From Nymphaea colorata (taxonomy: Eukaryota > Streptophyta > Magnoliopsida > Nymphaeales > Nymphaeaceae), in assembly GCF_008831285.2 (NCBI RefSeq), contig NC_045139.1, forward strand, positions 5,802,704-5,866,703: a stretch of 64,000 nucleotides of DNA, read 5' to 3'. The notes beneath the pieces are model-generated. The model was not told the DNA's origin and did not search any database. It worked only from the letters and a program-made list of their open reading frames with translations. Made by a program: the position numbers and the translations under genes. This document shows, in pieces, positions 52,201 through 62,935 of the stretch. Numbering within the stretch: position 1 is the stretch's first letter; every line of letters starts with the position of its first letter.

Positions 52201-53448
52201 TTTTTTTTCTTAATTTGATGCACTCTGGTCAAAGGTCAAAGACGACCCTTGCCCAAACTGAAGCTAGCCCAACGGGCCCTCGAGGAGAGGAGGACCAATG
52301 AGAGCAGCACAGAAGTCTATTTCATATCAATCTATCATAACGAAGGGTGATTCCTAACATCTCTGACTGCGGAATACAACAAATTAAATCCTGAAGTTCA
52401 GACTGTAGTGTTTGATAATATACATATATATATATATATATATCAGCCAGTCATTCACCCATGGCATTATTCTTGACGAGGCATATATGGAAAAAATAAA
52501 TACTTTTTTTGTATAGTTCGTGTCGAAAACGACTAACCTTCTTCCCTATTGCCTCTTGGATGAGGATGGTATCACCTGACATTCTGCCAATTACTTCTCC
52601 TGTCTTTATCTCCATATCAAAGAATGCAATGTCCTGTCTAAGAATGTTACTGAGATACAAGCGCCTGATACGATTGGCTTGCCTTTCTCCAGTAGTCATC
52701 CAACACGTGATCTCTGCAAGTTTCACCGGAAAAAAAAAGTTGAAAAAGAAGAAGCTAGGAAAATTAGTCCAGATGTTAGGAAAGATCGGGCACGATAAAT
52801 TCACCAGTACTTAACAAATGCAGATGAAAACTTTACCAAATGAATGATTTACGGAGGTAAAGCAAAGCTACCATCATGAAACTGCATGCTCCGACAGTGA
52901 AACAAAAGAAAGGATCGATATTGTACTCACGTAAAAATGCTAAGACGGCTCCTCCAACAGCCAAATATACATATTTAAGTGCTACCTAGAGAGGAAAAAA
53001 TTTGTAAGAACAATAATAGAATGACTAATTAATGCAATCCTTTATTTATACAACGTCTAATCATCAATCCTTTATATATTCATTAGAACATAGCAATGTA
53101 GCAAGTGGGAACAAAAGTTTGCAGAAAAGAAAGTTCTGTAACACATGGATTACAGACTTTCATTACCTTGGAGACCACATGAACCACATTTGTCCTGTCT
53201 GCTTGGCCGAAAGAATCAATAAGCTCCCCAAACAGTAGGGTCGAGAGAGGCAAGGCCAGCCCGTGGCTGATTGCTGAGAAGCTTCCCACCGTCATCAGAA
53301 GAACATCCAACAGGTCTGCAAACGCAACCAATTTGTGGAAGGGAACGGAAACGCCGTCCTTCCCGTTTCCTCCCTCCCCTTTCTTCACCTTCTTCTCTGT
53401 GTCATCCCCTCCCTGTGGATCACCGCCACCACCTGCTTCTTTCGTCAT
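46251..53448 (-). CDS. ABCB (MDR/P-glycoprotein) full transporter with premature stop in the second ATPase domain
   Basis: Twelve exons: 53448..53167, 52985..52931, 52713..52538, 51103..50882, 50612..50374, 50282..49757, 49663..49390, 49291..48619, 48528..48300, 48160..47894, 47795..47532 and 46895..46251. Phases agree throughout, giving 1,284 codons, the usual length. The order is membrane domain 1, ATPase domain 1 (GESGSGKST about 409, LSGGQKQR about 513, [12 protein letters not shown]), Ser-rich linker, membrane domain 2, ATPase domain 2 (GESGSGKST about 1075, LSGGQKQR about 1180). It closely resembles the plant ABCB4/11/21 group, plasma-membrane exporters that include auxin transporters. 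Two oddities: intron 7 has a GC donor, and codon 1096 is TGA (46815-46817) where relatives have Ser. Read literally, the protein stops before the second signature and Walker B motifs, so this may be a young pseudogene or a base error. Confidence 0.9.
47408..47506. repeat. 99-bp near-perfect palindrome in ABCB intron 11
   Basis: Two 49-bp arms meet at a single central base (47457) with one mismatched pair (47451/47463). The arms contain 'gttgagtatattatcacaac' and its complement. It lies in the last intron, close to exon 11. Confidence 0.92.
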
Positions 53449-53637
53449 TCTTTAGTTTTCACCTTGTTGGCAGCTGAGTCGCGTTCCCTACATTAGCACA
53501 AGCGGCAAATACTTGGACGTACCATTGTTAATTAGTGCCAGCAAAGATATTGAAATGGAGAATTATTAAAGCACAAAGCAAATGTGGTGCGTTAACTACA
53601 AATGGAAACGATTAACGATAGAGGCAAATACTGAAAC

Positions 53638-54544
53638 AGTATGCAGACTAGTTAGAAAAGAAGAAGATCACATCTAGGCACCGCCAGACTTCTTTTTCCA
53701 GGTGAATTTTGTTTCAGAGTAGAAAAGCTGGTTAGCATTTGGGTAGCCGGTGTCACCGGAATTGGTTTGAATCGGTTCATTAGAATTGAATGGGTAGCAA
53801 ATGGGCTTCACTCATCAGCATGCTTGTTATTTTCTCAAATTTTAAAAGTTTTTTTTTTGTTTTTATAATTATTCTTATATATATGATTAAGAAAATATGT
53901 TTCTTTTTTTGTGAGGAAAAAGATGGAGTACTAAGGTTCGGTGGTATGTTTACCTGAATAGACAGGGTTAACGTTTACCCTGCTGAGAATATGTTTCTTT
54001 TTCTGTGAGGAAAAAGATGGAGCACTAAGGTTCGGTGGTATGTTTACCTGGATAGACGGGGTTAACGTTTACCCTGCTGAGAATATGTTTCTTTTTTCGC
54101 GAGGAAAAAGATGGAGCACTAAGGTTCGGTGGTATGTTTAAGGGTAACCGAACCTTAGTGCTCCATCTTTTTCCTCGCGAAAAAAGAAACATATTCTCAG
54201 CAGGGTAAACGTTAACCCCGTCTATCCAGGTAAACATACCACCGAACCTTAGTGCTCCATCTTTTTCCTCACAGAAAAAGAAACATATTTTCTTAATCAT
54301 GTATATAAGAATAATTATAAAAACAAAAAAAAACTTTTAAAATTTGAGAAAATAACAAGCATGCTGATGAGTGAAGCCCATTTGCTACCCATTCAATTCT
54401 AATGAACCGATTCAAACCAATTCCGGTGACACCGGCTACCCAAATGCTAACCAGCTTTTCTAGTCTGAAACAAAATTCACCTGAAAAAAGAAGTCTCGGG
54501 GTGCCTAGATGTGATCTTCTTCTTTTCTAACTAGTCTGCATACT
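53638..54544. mobile_element. 907-bp foldback structure with 94-bp internal repeats
   Basis: The left arm (53638-54130) and right arm (54147-54544) are inverted copies around a 16-base loop. The outer ends read AGTATGCAGACTAGTTAG and its complement. The left arm contains three units with a 94-bp period (from 53895, 53989 and 54083), the right arm only two, so the arms differ by one unit. It fits a foldback or Mutator-type element. No target duplication was seen directly at the arm ends, so the class is open. Confidence 0.85.
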
Positions 54545-54680
54545 TGCCACTTATAGCAAAATTACCCTAGCATCGATCTCATCGACTCATGAGCTTTCAT
54601 GACACCATTAAAAGAGGTTACCAAGATCACGAAAAGAAAAAGGAGAGGTTAAGTTCGAGCACTCCAGGAGATCCAACAGG

Positions 54681-54910
54681 CAAAGATTGGACAGAAAAAA
54701 AAAAAAAAACCAAGAAGATGAAGCAGAGATCGACTTCATGCATATATGTTTGCCTTTTCAACTTTCAAAAAGAAAGAAAAAGTTACGAGGACGATCCAAT
54801 CATCCAATGGTGCCAGTGCCAAAGCAATGGGAAAACTTGAACTAGAGAAACACCCAAAGAACCAGTAAAATGATGATGTTGATCAGAACTTTGAAGCTGA
54901 TCAACTGCAA
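54681..54910 (+). repeat. Dispersed repeat, copy B (direct partner of 43066-43257)
   Basis: It matches copy A in blocks (see 43066-43257), with extra bases near 54743-54790. No coding signal. Confidence 0.78.
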
Positions 54911-56940
54911 ATATTATAATAAGATCCAAAAGCACACATAATAACATATATTGGAACTGGGATATGAATTTCTTTTACATATCCAAGCAAGCCAATTTAG
55001 ATCTGAATTCATATTGCTACTCACCTCTAACAAGAGCAAATAAAATTTCATGTACTAGAACTTTTAGTATAACAGATCTTCAGATAAAAAATATTTCGTT
55101 AATATGACTTCCATCATGTTTAAGAGTATTACCTTTCAACAGTAGGCAAAAGACAAACATAATAATATATTTGATTGCTGTAAGTAGGAATATTTAAAGC
55201 CAATGATCCAAACAAGTTAATCTGGATATTCATCTTATCATGAACCAAACACAATGCTATATGGATCTCAACAAGTCTAAGATTGTTGATTTACACTTCT
55301 TAGCATACCAACATCAATAATGTAATAATTACTTTTAACTAGGATAAACATACAATAATATAATCTTTGTTTAGAAAATATTCTTTCATAAGGAGCAAAA
55401 GAATTCGTTTTTTTAGTACTCTGTGCTATTCACATTGAATATGTACTACTTTTAAAATCATTAGATCTAAAAATTAATGCATATGATAATATGTTTAGAC
55501 CAAATATAAACAAATATAGATCTAGATCTTGAGCAAAAAAGTTTAAACAGATAAAATCAGATCATGCTCCAAAAAAGTACAACCTTTATTGTGAGATTCA
55601 AATGCAACATCTGAATTGATATATAAAACAATTTTTTTTCATATCTAATATCACCATAAACCCAAAATGAACGGATATCCATAAAGCAAACATAATAATA
55701 TATATTTAAACCAACATATAGGATATGAATTTTTAAACAGTATCTAAACAAATTAAGATCTGAATATGTCATAAACTAAAAATGAATATAAATATCGATC
55801 TTAAGTAACGATTAGATGCAAAGCAAAAATCCAAATGGTTATCTAGATTCATTCAGATCATACCATTACGGATCCAAACACAATGATATCAACGATTGAA
55901 TCAATATATATTTAAAAAACGAAAGAAGATCCAAATTCAAATACAATATGAACATATTTTAACATAACATCCATATCCAAATAAGATTTTAGTTATTGTC
56001 AGAAACACAAGGTTTATACCGCCATTTGGTCATGCACGCACAAAATAATAAAATTGCATAAACATATATACATGTTACTAACCATTTAGTTTTTCGATCT
56101 TGGTCAGTTCTGAGGCTCTCATTCTATAAGTCTCTCTTAGTTTTGAATTGTAATGGCAAGTAAAGAAAAATAAGAGGTCACAAAATCTCCAATAATATTC
56201 TAAAAAGTCACTTGCTTCAAGGCAAGGAGATCTCAATTTTAAATTTTGAAGGTAAATTTTCTTTTTATTTTCAAATTTATTTTCGATGCCCTCTTTCAGT
56301 AAATTTAATAAGTCTAAAGTGTACCTATACGCAATTGTGTATAAACTCTCGATTTTCCGCTGAAATTGCACAACAATTTTCTAAAACCCTCTTTTAAAAA
56401 TTTATAATAAGCTTGAGGGTATCACTACGAAATTTTGTATAAAATCGTAGTTTTTTGTGAAATTAACTTTCCGAAGCGCCTTTTTGAAAAAAGTTTTTTG
56501 AAAATTTTGCTAATATTGTGGACTAAAATTGTAATTTTTAAATTTTGAGTATAAAACCGAACCCCAAAAATTTCTCATTTTCGCCCCATTTTCTCTCTCT
56601 TCTTCGCGAAAGCTCCGCTAGGGTGCGGGCCCTTTCCCTGCCGTCGCTGCTCGAACCACCGCCGCCGTGGCCATGAGGAAGGCGACCTCGTCTGCTTCCG
56701 CTGCCAGAGAAAGAAAAAAAAAAAACGAGGAGCTGCGGCAAACGGCGGTGAAAACTGCCGACCGGTCGACCTCCGATCTTCGCACGGTTCTCCGGCAGAG
56801 GTCTCTGAACCACTCTGAAAAGGAGCAGTTTCAGAGCAGTGGTGGAGTCTCCGACTGCACGGGAAACAGAGAGGTCTCCTCCAGCCGTCGTCAGCGGGCT
56901 CGACCGACTTGGGGTTTCTGTTGCCCAGGCTGTTCGTCAG

Positions 56941-59900
56941 TGTTAACACCCCAAATTTTTCCACATCAAAATTGAAGCAATGTGAAAATTTCACAAAAGA
57001 ATTGTGAAAATTTGCAATTTCAAAGCCAATTTCGAATCTAAAGAACAATTAGATTCAAATCGTGAATTTAACCCGATACACGAATCCCAATGCAGGATTA
57101 CGAGTCCAAATTCAATTGCAAATGTCATTTGAAATCCAAATCCAATTACAAAATGCAAATTTTGACTTAGATCCAAGAATTGGATCTAATTCAGTCTAAA
57201 ATGCTACGTGGGACCCACGTGTGGGCCCCACCTAGCCCGTGTGGTCAAGAGCCCTCCCCAGGGGCCATGCCCCCTCCATGTCAAAAACAAAATAATAAAT
57301 AAATATTTTCTCTCAAATTAATTGAAGAAAAGTCATTTTCAAGAAGAAATAAAGGAGAAACCTAGGAAAAGAGAGACATTTATGTCTCTCTCTCTTCTTT
57401 AACCAGATCCTCCTTAAAGAAAAAAATCATTTCCAAGGAAGCAATTACTAGACTGGTCAAACTCACCTAACCTACTTAATCCAAGTAGGTTTGACCCGGG
57501 TGCACTCAAATGTGGTGCCAATTCCAGCTAGGTTCGGTCACAATGGGCTCAACATAGTCAAAACGTAAGTCTGTCTCATGATCCAATTAATGGACGAAAA
57601 TAGACTTTGACCGAACCAAACCCACTTTGACTAAACTCAGTCAAAGTACAATTTAGCTCAATTAAGAGCTTTCTTGACCCAAATTTATCAAATTACCTCA
57701 AATAAAGTCAAACTACTTGCAAATGAGCTTTGACTTTGGTCAATTGGTAGAAATTGATCAATTTGGACAATTTTGCCCTTCTGCGGTCAACTTAAGATTA
57801 AAAAGCCTAAAATGGTTTATGAAAGGCAAATAAACATTTGAATTTGTCAAATGCTTGAATCAAATACCAAATTTAAATTGAATTTCTCAAGTGAAAGTTT
57901 GATTCAGTTGAAATCCATTTTCAATCAAGTTTTGGACGAAAATAACCTTTTCGAACCAAATTTGATAAAATTTTTAAATTTTATTAAAATTTAAATTTAA
58001 TTATCATAATTCAATGGCATTTGGAGCTTAGTAACTAGGTTTTAACCTTATAAGCTCGATTTCAAACAAAAAAAAAATAAATAGTATAAAATAAGGGCAA
58101 AACCCTGTGTAAGGGCATTTTCGTCCAAAAGTTTGGTCAAAATGGTCACCTAGGTCTGAACCCAAGTTGACCAAACCTAGCCCAGCCCACCTAGCTCGTG
58201 GAAATGGGCTGAGAAATGGTCAATTAGAGCCTTTAAAGTCTATTTAACTCATTTTACAAGTCCCCAAGGTCTTAAGTAAGTTCCCAAGGTGAGTTAAGAA
58301 GGTGGTTGAACCCACCTCCTCCTCTATATAAACCTCCCCTTGGCCACTAAGGGGGAGGACGAAATTTTGGAGCATTCTATCAAATTGCTGCAGCCAAGGA
58401 GCTAGGAGGGAGAAGCCAAGGAAGAGAGAAGAGGTTCGTCCAAGCCCCCTTCCCCTTTTTCTCCCATTCTCTTCTTCACTTTCTTCTATTCTCCCCATTG
58501 ATTTTGCTAAGTTAGGGTGCTTAAGTGAACCCTTACTTAGGATTTTCGTGGTGAGAAGCCCTCTTTACCACTCCAAATTCCAGCAAGCAAGCTATTTCTT
58601 ATTCTAGCTTTGCTAAGCTTGAATCCACGGTTGGATTCTTGCTTAGGATTGCTTGGGTTAGAAAACAAGTGAAGACGAAAGACAAACATCAAGACCGACC
58701 GCAAGGTAGGTGATCTTAACTCACTTCTCTTCTACTTTAGCTTATTGTTGATTTATTTTAATTCCAACAATTCGTGGGAGGGTTTATTTTCATTTGCTTA
58801 CGGCTGGGAATGATGTCCAGCTAAGGGAAACCTACGCTTCAATGTACATGTTAATGCATAATGCATGCATATGTCGGTTTTTCTTAAATATGAACCCAAG
58901 TATCAAATTTCGAAATGGGCCCCAAGGCCACGTCCCTTTCAAAGGAACCAACTTAATACCATTTTGAACTCCCTACCATGAGAGAATCCCACGGTGAGAA
59001 AGTGATTTTGCTACATCACGTATGATGAAAATGCCTATAAGGGATGGATACGTTTTTTATGAATGTGATCCACCCTTGCGTGGCGAAATGATGGACGAAT
59101 AAGCTTGAGTATTGTTTTATTTTCTTTCTTATTCACAGTCATTTTGATTCATGTCTTTCAATTTAATTAATCAAGGGTAGTAGGGAAGATTTGAAACAAG
59201 TTCTCAATCTTCCTACATAAAAGAACCCAGCCATGAATCATCATGATTCATGAGTCATGCGGTCCCTTGATAAAATTTCATTTTGAAAAGTAAGGTACGT
59301 ATATGTATACATTGTTATATATGTACATATATATATGCATCTGATTTCTTGTCAAAAATTACATTCCTCCCTTAAAATCAGGTTGGAACATGTTTCCAAA
59401 CCGGTCTTTAAGGAAATTGGCCATTTTTATTGATTTTTCTAGTGCAAGATTATAAATTACTTTCATTTCATTTTTACTTAATTTCAGCAAACCCATACGT
59501 AAGATGTATGTATGTTGTTGAAATCAGACCATGTTTTATAGGAATTGGTTTAAGAATATCAAAATTTACGTATTTGAAATACCAACCATCCTAGAATCAT
59601 CCAAAGGAGTTGATGATTTCATTACTACGAAATCTGGAATTTGAATAGATTTGAAAAACTCATTGTTTCTATCTAAGAAACAAGTCCTTATTGGAATCAA
59701 TGTCCACAATTTTCAGCTATTTAAATCAACACAAGGTCTGATTTTTAGCTATTTTGAGACAAAAGTGGACGTCATCCATGTCTCCCATCCGTTTCAAAGA
59801 TTGAACTTGACATCATTTATATATTTTCATCATTTTGATAATTTTATGTCAAGCCTCAAGCTTATGGACTACATCTCTAATTCATGTGCTTAATCATATA

Positions 59901-60771
59901 ATGAGCACATATAGAGAAAGTCCTACATTTTAATCAATCTTCATGTATAGATTGTATGACGTGCAATACGGACTTTGAGAGATTATGAGGGAGTGAAGAA
60001 TGTATGTTTCATATGAATGAATCTTGATGGATTATGAGAGAGAGAAGAATGAATGTTCCATATAGTTTCCATTCTCGTTTCATGCATTCACTTTCACTCA
60101 AAATCAATGGCACCACATGCACATTCTCAAGAAATTAAGTGATTCAAATTTAAGTTGCAAAAAGTGACCAAGTCATATTGCAATGAGAATTTGTAAACTT
60201 CATTTAACTTCAAAAGAAAACACAAGCAATGCATTCATAATCTTTTGGCCAAAGTGCATTTGAAAAACAACATGTTTTCTAACAATTTGGAACCTATGTT
60301 CTTTCAAAAGAATGAATTCTACAAATCACATGATTTGACAAAAGAAGAGTTCAAAATCAATTTTTATCATAAGATGATCATCATCATCTAGAGTTCACAA
60401 CAAAGAACTCAATTCCAAATCTTCAAAAATCCTCAAGAATTATGTGTTTCAAATAACACCAAAACAAAGGATTTTAAACCAACTTGAAAACCCCCAATAT
60501 TCAAATTCATTTATTCAAAAAAATGAATTTCGGTTCTTGAATCCAAAACCTCAATGCATAAGCATATAGGACTTACATCAATAACTCGTATATGATCCAA
60601 ATGATCTTTAGTCCTTGGTCTAATTACCCCTGTTAAAGGCGGCAGGAACGGTTGGACCTCGTACCGACGAGCGGATCCCTTTCTCTTGAAAATTTTCTCA
60701 AAACCCCAATTTTAAAAGAATTTTGCTGACTCGCATTTCGACCTTCTTGAAAAGGGAGTGGGGTGCGAACA
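56941..60771 (+). repeat. 5' long terminal repeat (3,831 bp)
   Basis: It starts TGTTAACACCCC and ends GGGGTGCGAACA. These ends are inverted repeats at 10 of 12 positions and show the canonical TG...CA, and a primer-binding site follows two bases later. The interior is AT-rich, lacks a long ORF, and includes a TATA box (58325) and a CACGTG box near 57223. The 3' LTR is outside the window, so the boundaries cannot be confirmed by comparing the pair. Confidence 0.8.
58325..58332 (+). promoter_or_regulatory. TATA box of the LTR promoter
   Basis: TATATAAA in a CT-rich setting (ctcctctatataaacctccc), the strongest core-promoter motif in the LTR. It would place the retrotransposon transcript start near 58355-58365 and so mark the U3/R border. 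Confidence 0.6.
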
Positions 60772-60773
60772 GA

Positions 60774-60792
60774 TGGCACACCCGGTGGGACC
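60774..60792 (+). other. Candidate primer-binding site of the retrotransposon
   Basis: TGGCACACCCGGTGGGACC begins two bases after the LTR end and starts with TGG, the complement of a tRNA CCA tail. I cannot name the tRNA with confidence. Confidence 0.65.
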
Positions 60793-61540
60793 CGTCATTG
60801 TTTGTCTAAAGACTTATTTGGATCATATATGAGTTATTTTCACCATTGTCGGACATCAATTGCACAAAAAAAAAAAAAAAAAAATTAAACTCACAAAAAT
60901 GCATACCGACATCATGTAGTGTACATTGAGGAGATTTCATGAACCTCATTCATTTCAATTTATCCTACCCCTCCTCAATTTAAGGATTGTATGCAGCCCA
61001 TGTATGCTCTCAAAATTTCAAATCTATCTCTTAGGAATGTATGCAATAGAGCCATCTATTTTGCATCTTCTCATGAATTTTGAAAAACAAATCCTTACCT
61101 ATATCATATCCCGGTCATCATGTTGCCGGGCTATTTCTAGGACATTAGTCCAAGATATAGCCTTACAACTGGACCACCCAATTGGACTGAGAAGTCCCCC
61201 CATTAGTACCGAAACGGACAATAGTCCCGGTATATCGATGGGTGAACAAGGAGAAATGGAGAGCCCAAATCTAGAAAACCCTTGGAGGAGTCAATGCTAG
61301 TACTATAAATTAGAATCATTTACCCATTTATTTTCCATAGGTTCCAAGACCAATTTTCAAAATAATGCATATAGGCAAGAGTCCTAAGAATTGCATTATC
61401 AATTTTTCATTAACTGCTTGTTTGGACGCATGTGATGTTTTACTTTGCCCCTAAGTCCATGTCCAAACCCAATGTCAAAACTCTTCTCGAGTCTCTATTG
61501 GGTCAATTCATGTCAAAGTCTAATACCTTCTCTTGTCTAG

Positions 61541-62752
61541 ATGGACTCAGAAAGTATCTTCCCATATGACCACATCCTATTCGGGTCATGTCAAGGCCGA
61601 TCCGGACTTCGCATCATCCCAAGTGGAGTCTACCTACCTCAGTGGTATCTTTCATGGTACCCAACTTTTCGGTGTATGTTCCCGGATCACTTAGAGGATT
61701 GCGGTCTTGAAGAAGCAGTCAGTCTTGCCATACAGCCTATCAATGGCAATCTAATCCATGCAATTGCTGAAAGATGGAACCCAAGGACCAACACATTCTG
61801 GTTTCCATGGGGTGAAATGACAATCACTCTTGATGAGTTCTCCAACATTATGGGTTTGCCAGAACCAAAAGGTGACCCAAGAGGTCCAATTGAAGACCAG
61901 TTCCTTGTAAACCAAGGTCAAGTCAAAACTCTAGAAGTGATTCGTAAACTCACAGGGAAAAGGAGTTGGCATTTTCTAGAGAAAGATGGACATCAATATC
62001 TTCAACTACAAGAGCTTGGTGAAACATACTCCCAATTTGTCAACCCTGCGTCACTATCTAGAACTGTTGCAGACAAGTACAAAAACTCCATAGTGACTTG
62101 TACCGTGGGTCTTATCTTCTTCAATAATGAAGAACACATAATGGATTTCCGCATAGCTCGCCTCTTCAGAAAATGGGGGCATGTCCAAGTCCGTCACATT
62201 TCCATAGCAATGGCAGCCTTGGCATTCCTTTACAGAGGGTTGGCCAAATTTTCAATTGGAGATGCAGACTCGATAGAAGGATGTGTCTTTGCACTGCAAG
62301 CATGGTTCTACAAACATGTGGGGCCACAATCATGTCATTTTCAAAACACAGACGGTCAGTTATCTAGTATGGAGCACTACCGCAGAAAGATGGAGGAAGT
62401 TGATGACTCCACCATCATTTGGGACTTCTTTGATCGAGAGGTCATCAAGTCAAGATACACTTACAACCCAGTCAGAGGAAGTCTTCTATTGGGACCGTTT
62501 TTCATAATTGAATATCATCCGGAGCGTTGCCTCAGGCAATTCTCACTGCGTCAGAGGAAGGCATATCCAATTGAGTCGGAAGGAGCCATTGTGGAGTGTG
62601 AACTAGACACTGAAGAGTGGTCCGGGATATACACCTATGCCCAGCAACGTTGGGAATCATTTGCTCACTTGTATCTTGTCCTTGGTTCAGGAATGGGTCC
62701 CGAATATGTAAAATGGTGGGATGAAGTTCGCCCATCTATCCTTCTGTCCTAG
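61541..62752 (+). CDS. Retrotransposon ORF1 with plant mobile domain (aminotransferase-like PMD)
   Basis: A single open frame of 403 residues without introns. Around residues 80-115 it shows the PMD pattern: IAERWNPRTNTFWFPWGEMT followed by ITLDEFSNIMGLPEPKG. In cellular PMD proteins the equivalent block is a trim W-x-P/F-x-x-GE-x-T-x-T-LED-V-x-x-L-GLP. Further typical features are the IMDFRIARLFRKWGHV segment and an aromatic, Trp-rich C-terminal half. PMD is known from the plant proteins MAIN and MAIL1 (meristem maintenance and silencing of transposons) and from transposable elements. The ORF lies 750 bp after the primer-binding site and 184 bp before gag on the same strand, so it belongs to the element. 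Its function there is unknown. The ORF has no stop or shift, unlike the neighbouring gag. Confidence 0.82.
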   Translation: MDSESIFPYDHILFGSCQGRSGLRIIPSGVYLPQWYLSWYPTFRCMFPDHLEDCGLEEAVSLAIQPINGNLIHAIAERWNPRTNTFWFPWGEMTITLDEFSNIMGLPEPKGDPRGPIEDQFLVNQGQVKTLEVIRKLTGKRSWHFLEKDGHQYLQLQELGETYSQFVNPASLSRTVADKYKNSIVTCTVGLIFFNNEEHIMDFRIARLFRKWGHVQVRHISIAMAALAFLYRGLAKFSIGDADSIEGCVFALQAWFYKHVGPQSCHFQNTDGQLSSMEHYRRKMEEVDDSTIIWDFFDREVIKSRYTYNPVRGSLLLGPFFIIEYHPERCLRQFSLRQRKAYPIESEGAIVECELDTEEWSGIYTYAQQRWESFAHLYLVLGSGMGPEYVKWWDEVRPSILLS

Positions 62753-62935
62753 ATTGTCATGTCTAATTCATTGTCATTAAGCCAAAATTTGTCAAGTTTT
62801 GTCAAGTTATGTTAAACTTTGTCAAGTTTTGTCATTCTCATCTTTCTTTTAATATGTAATCAAAATTTGTCACCTCTCATCAATTCACATCCTAACATTT
62901 TCAATTTTTCTTCTTGCAAGGTGAACATCCGCTTT

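Larger units (their letters stand above)
53449..56940. other. ABCB upstream region and spacer to the retrotransposon
   Basis: It contains the ABCB leader (53449 to about 53637), the large foldback (53638-54544), the 54681-54910 repeat and about 1.6 kb of AT-rich DNA. It ends in a GC-rich stretch of about 380 bp (56560-56940) with ORFs on both strands. No gene is supported. Confidence 0.65.

Noticed and set aside
61541-62752. PMD ORF as an ordinary cellular MAIN/MAIL-like gene
   Set aside because: It sits between an LTR/primer-binding site and gag on the same strand and is intronless, so it is better explained as part of the retrotransposon.
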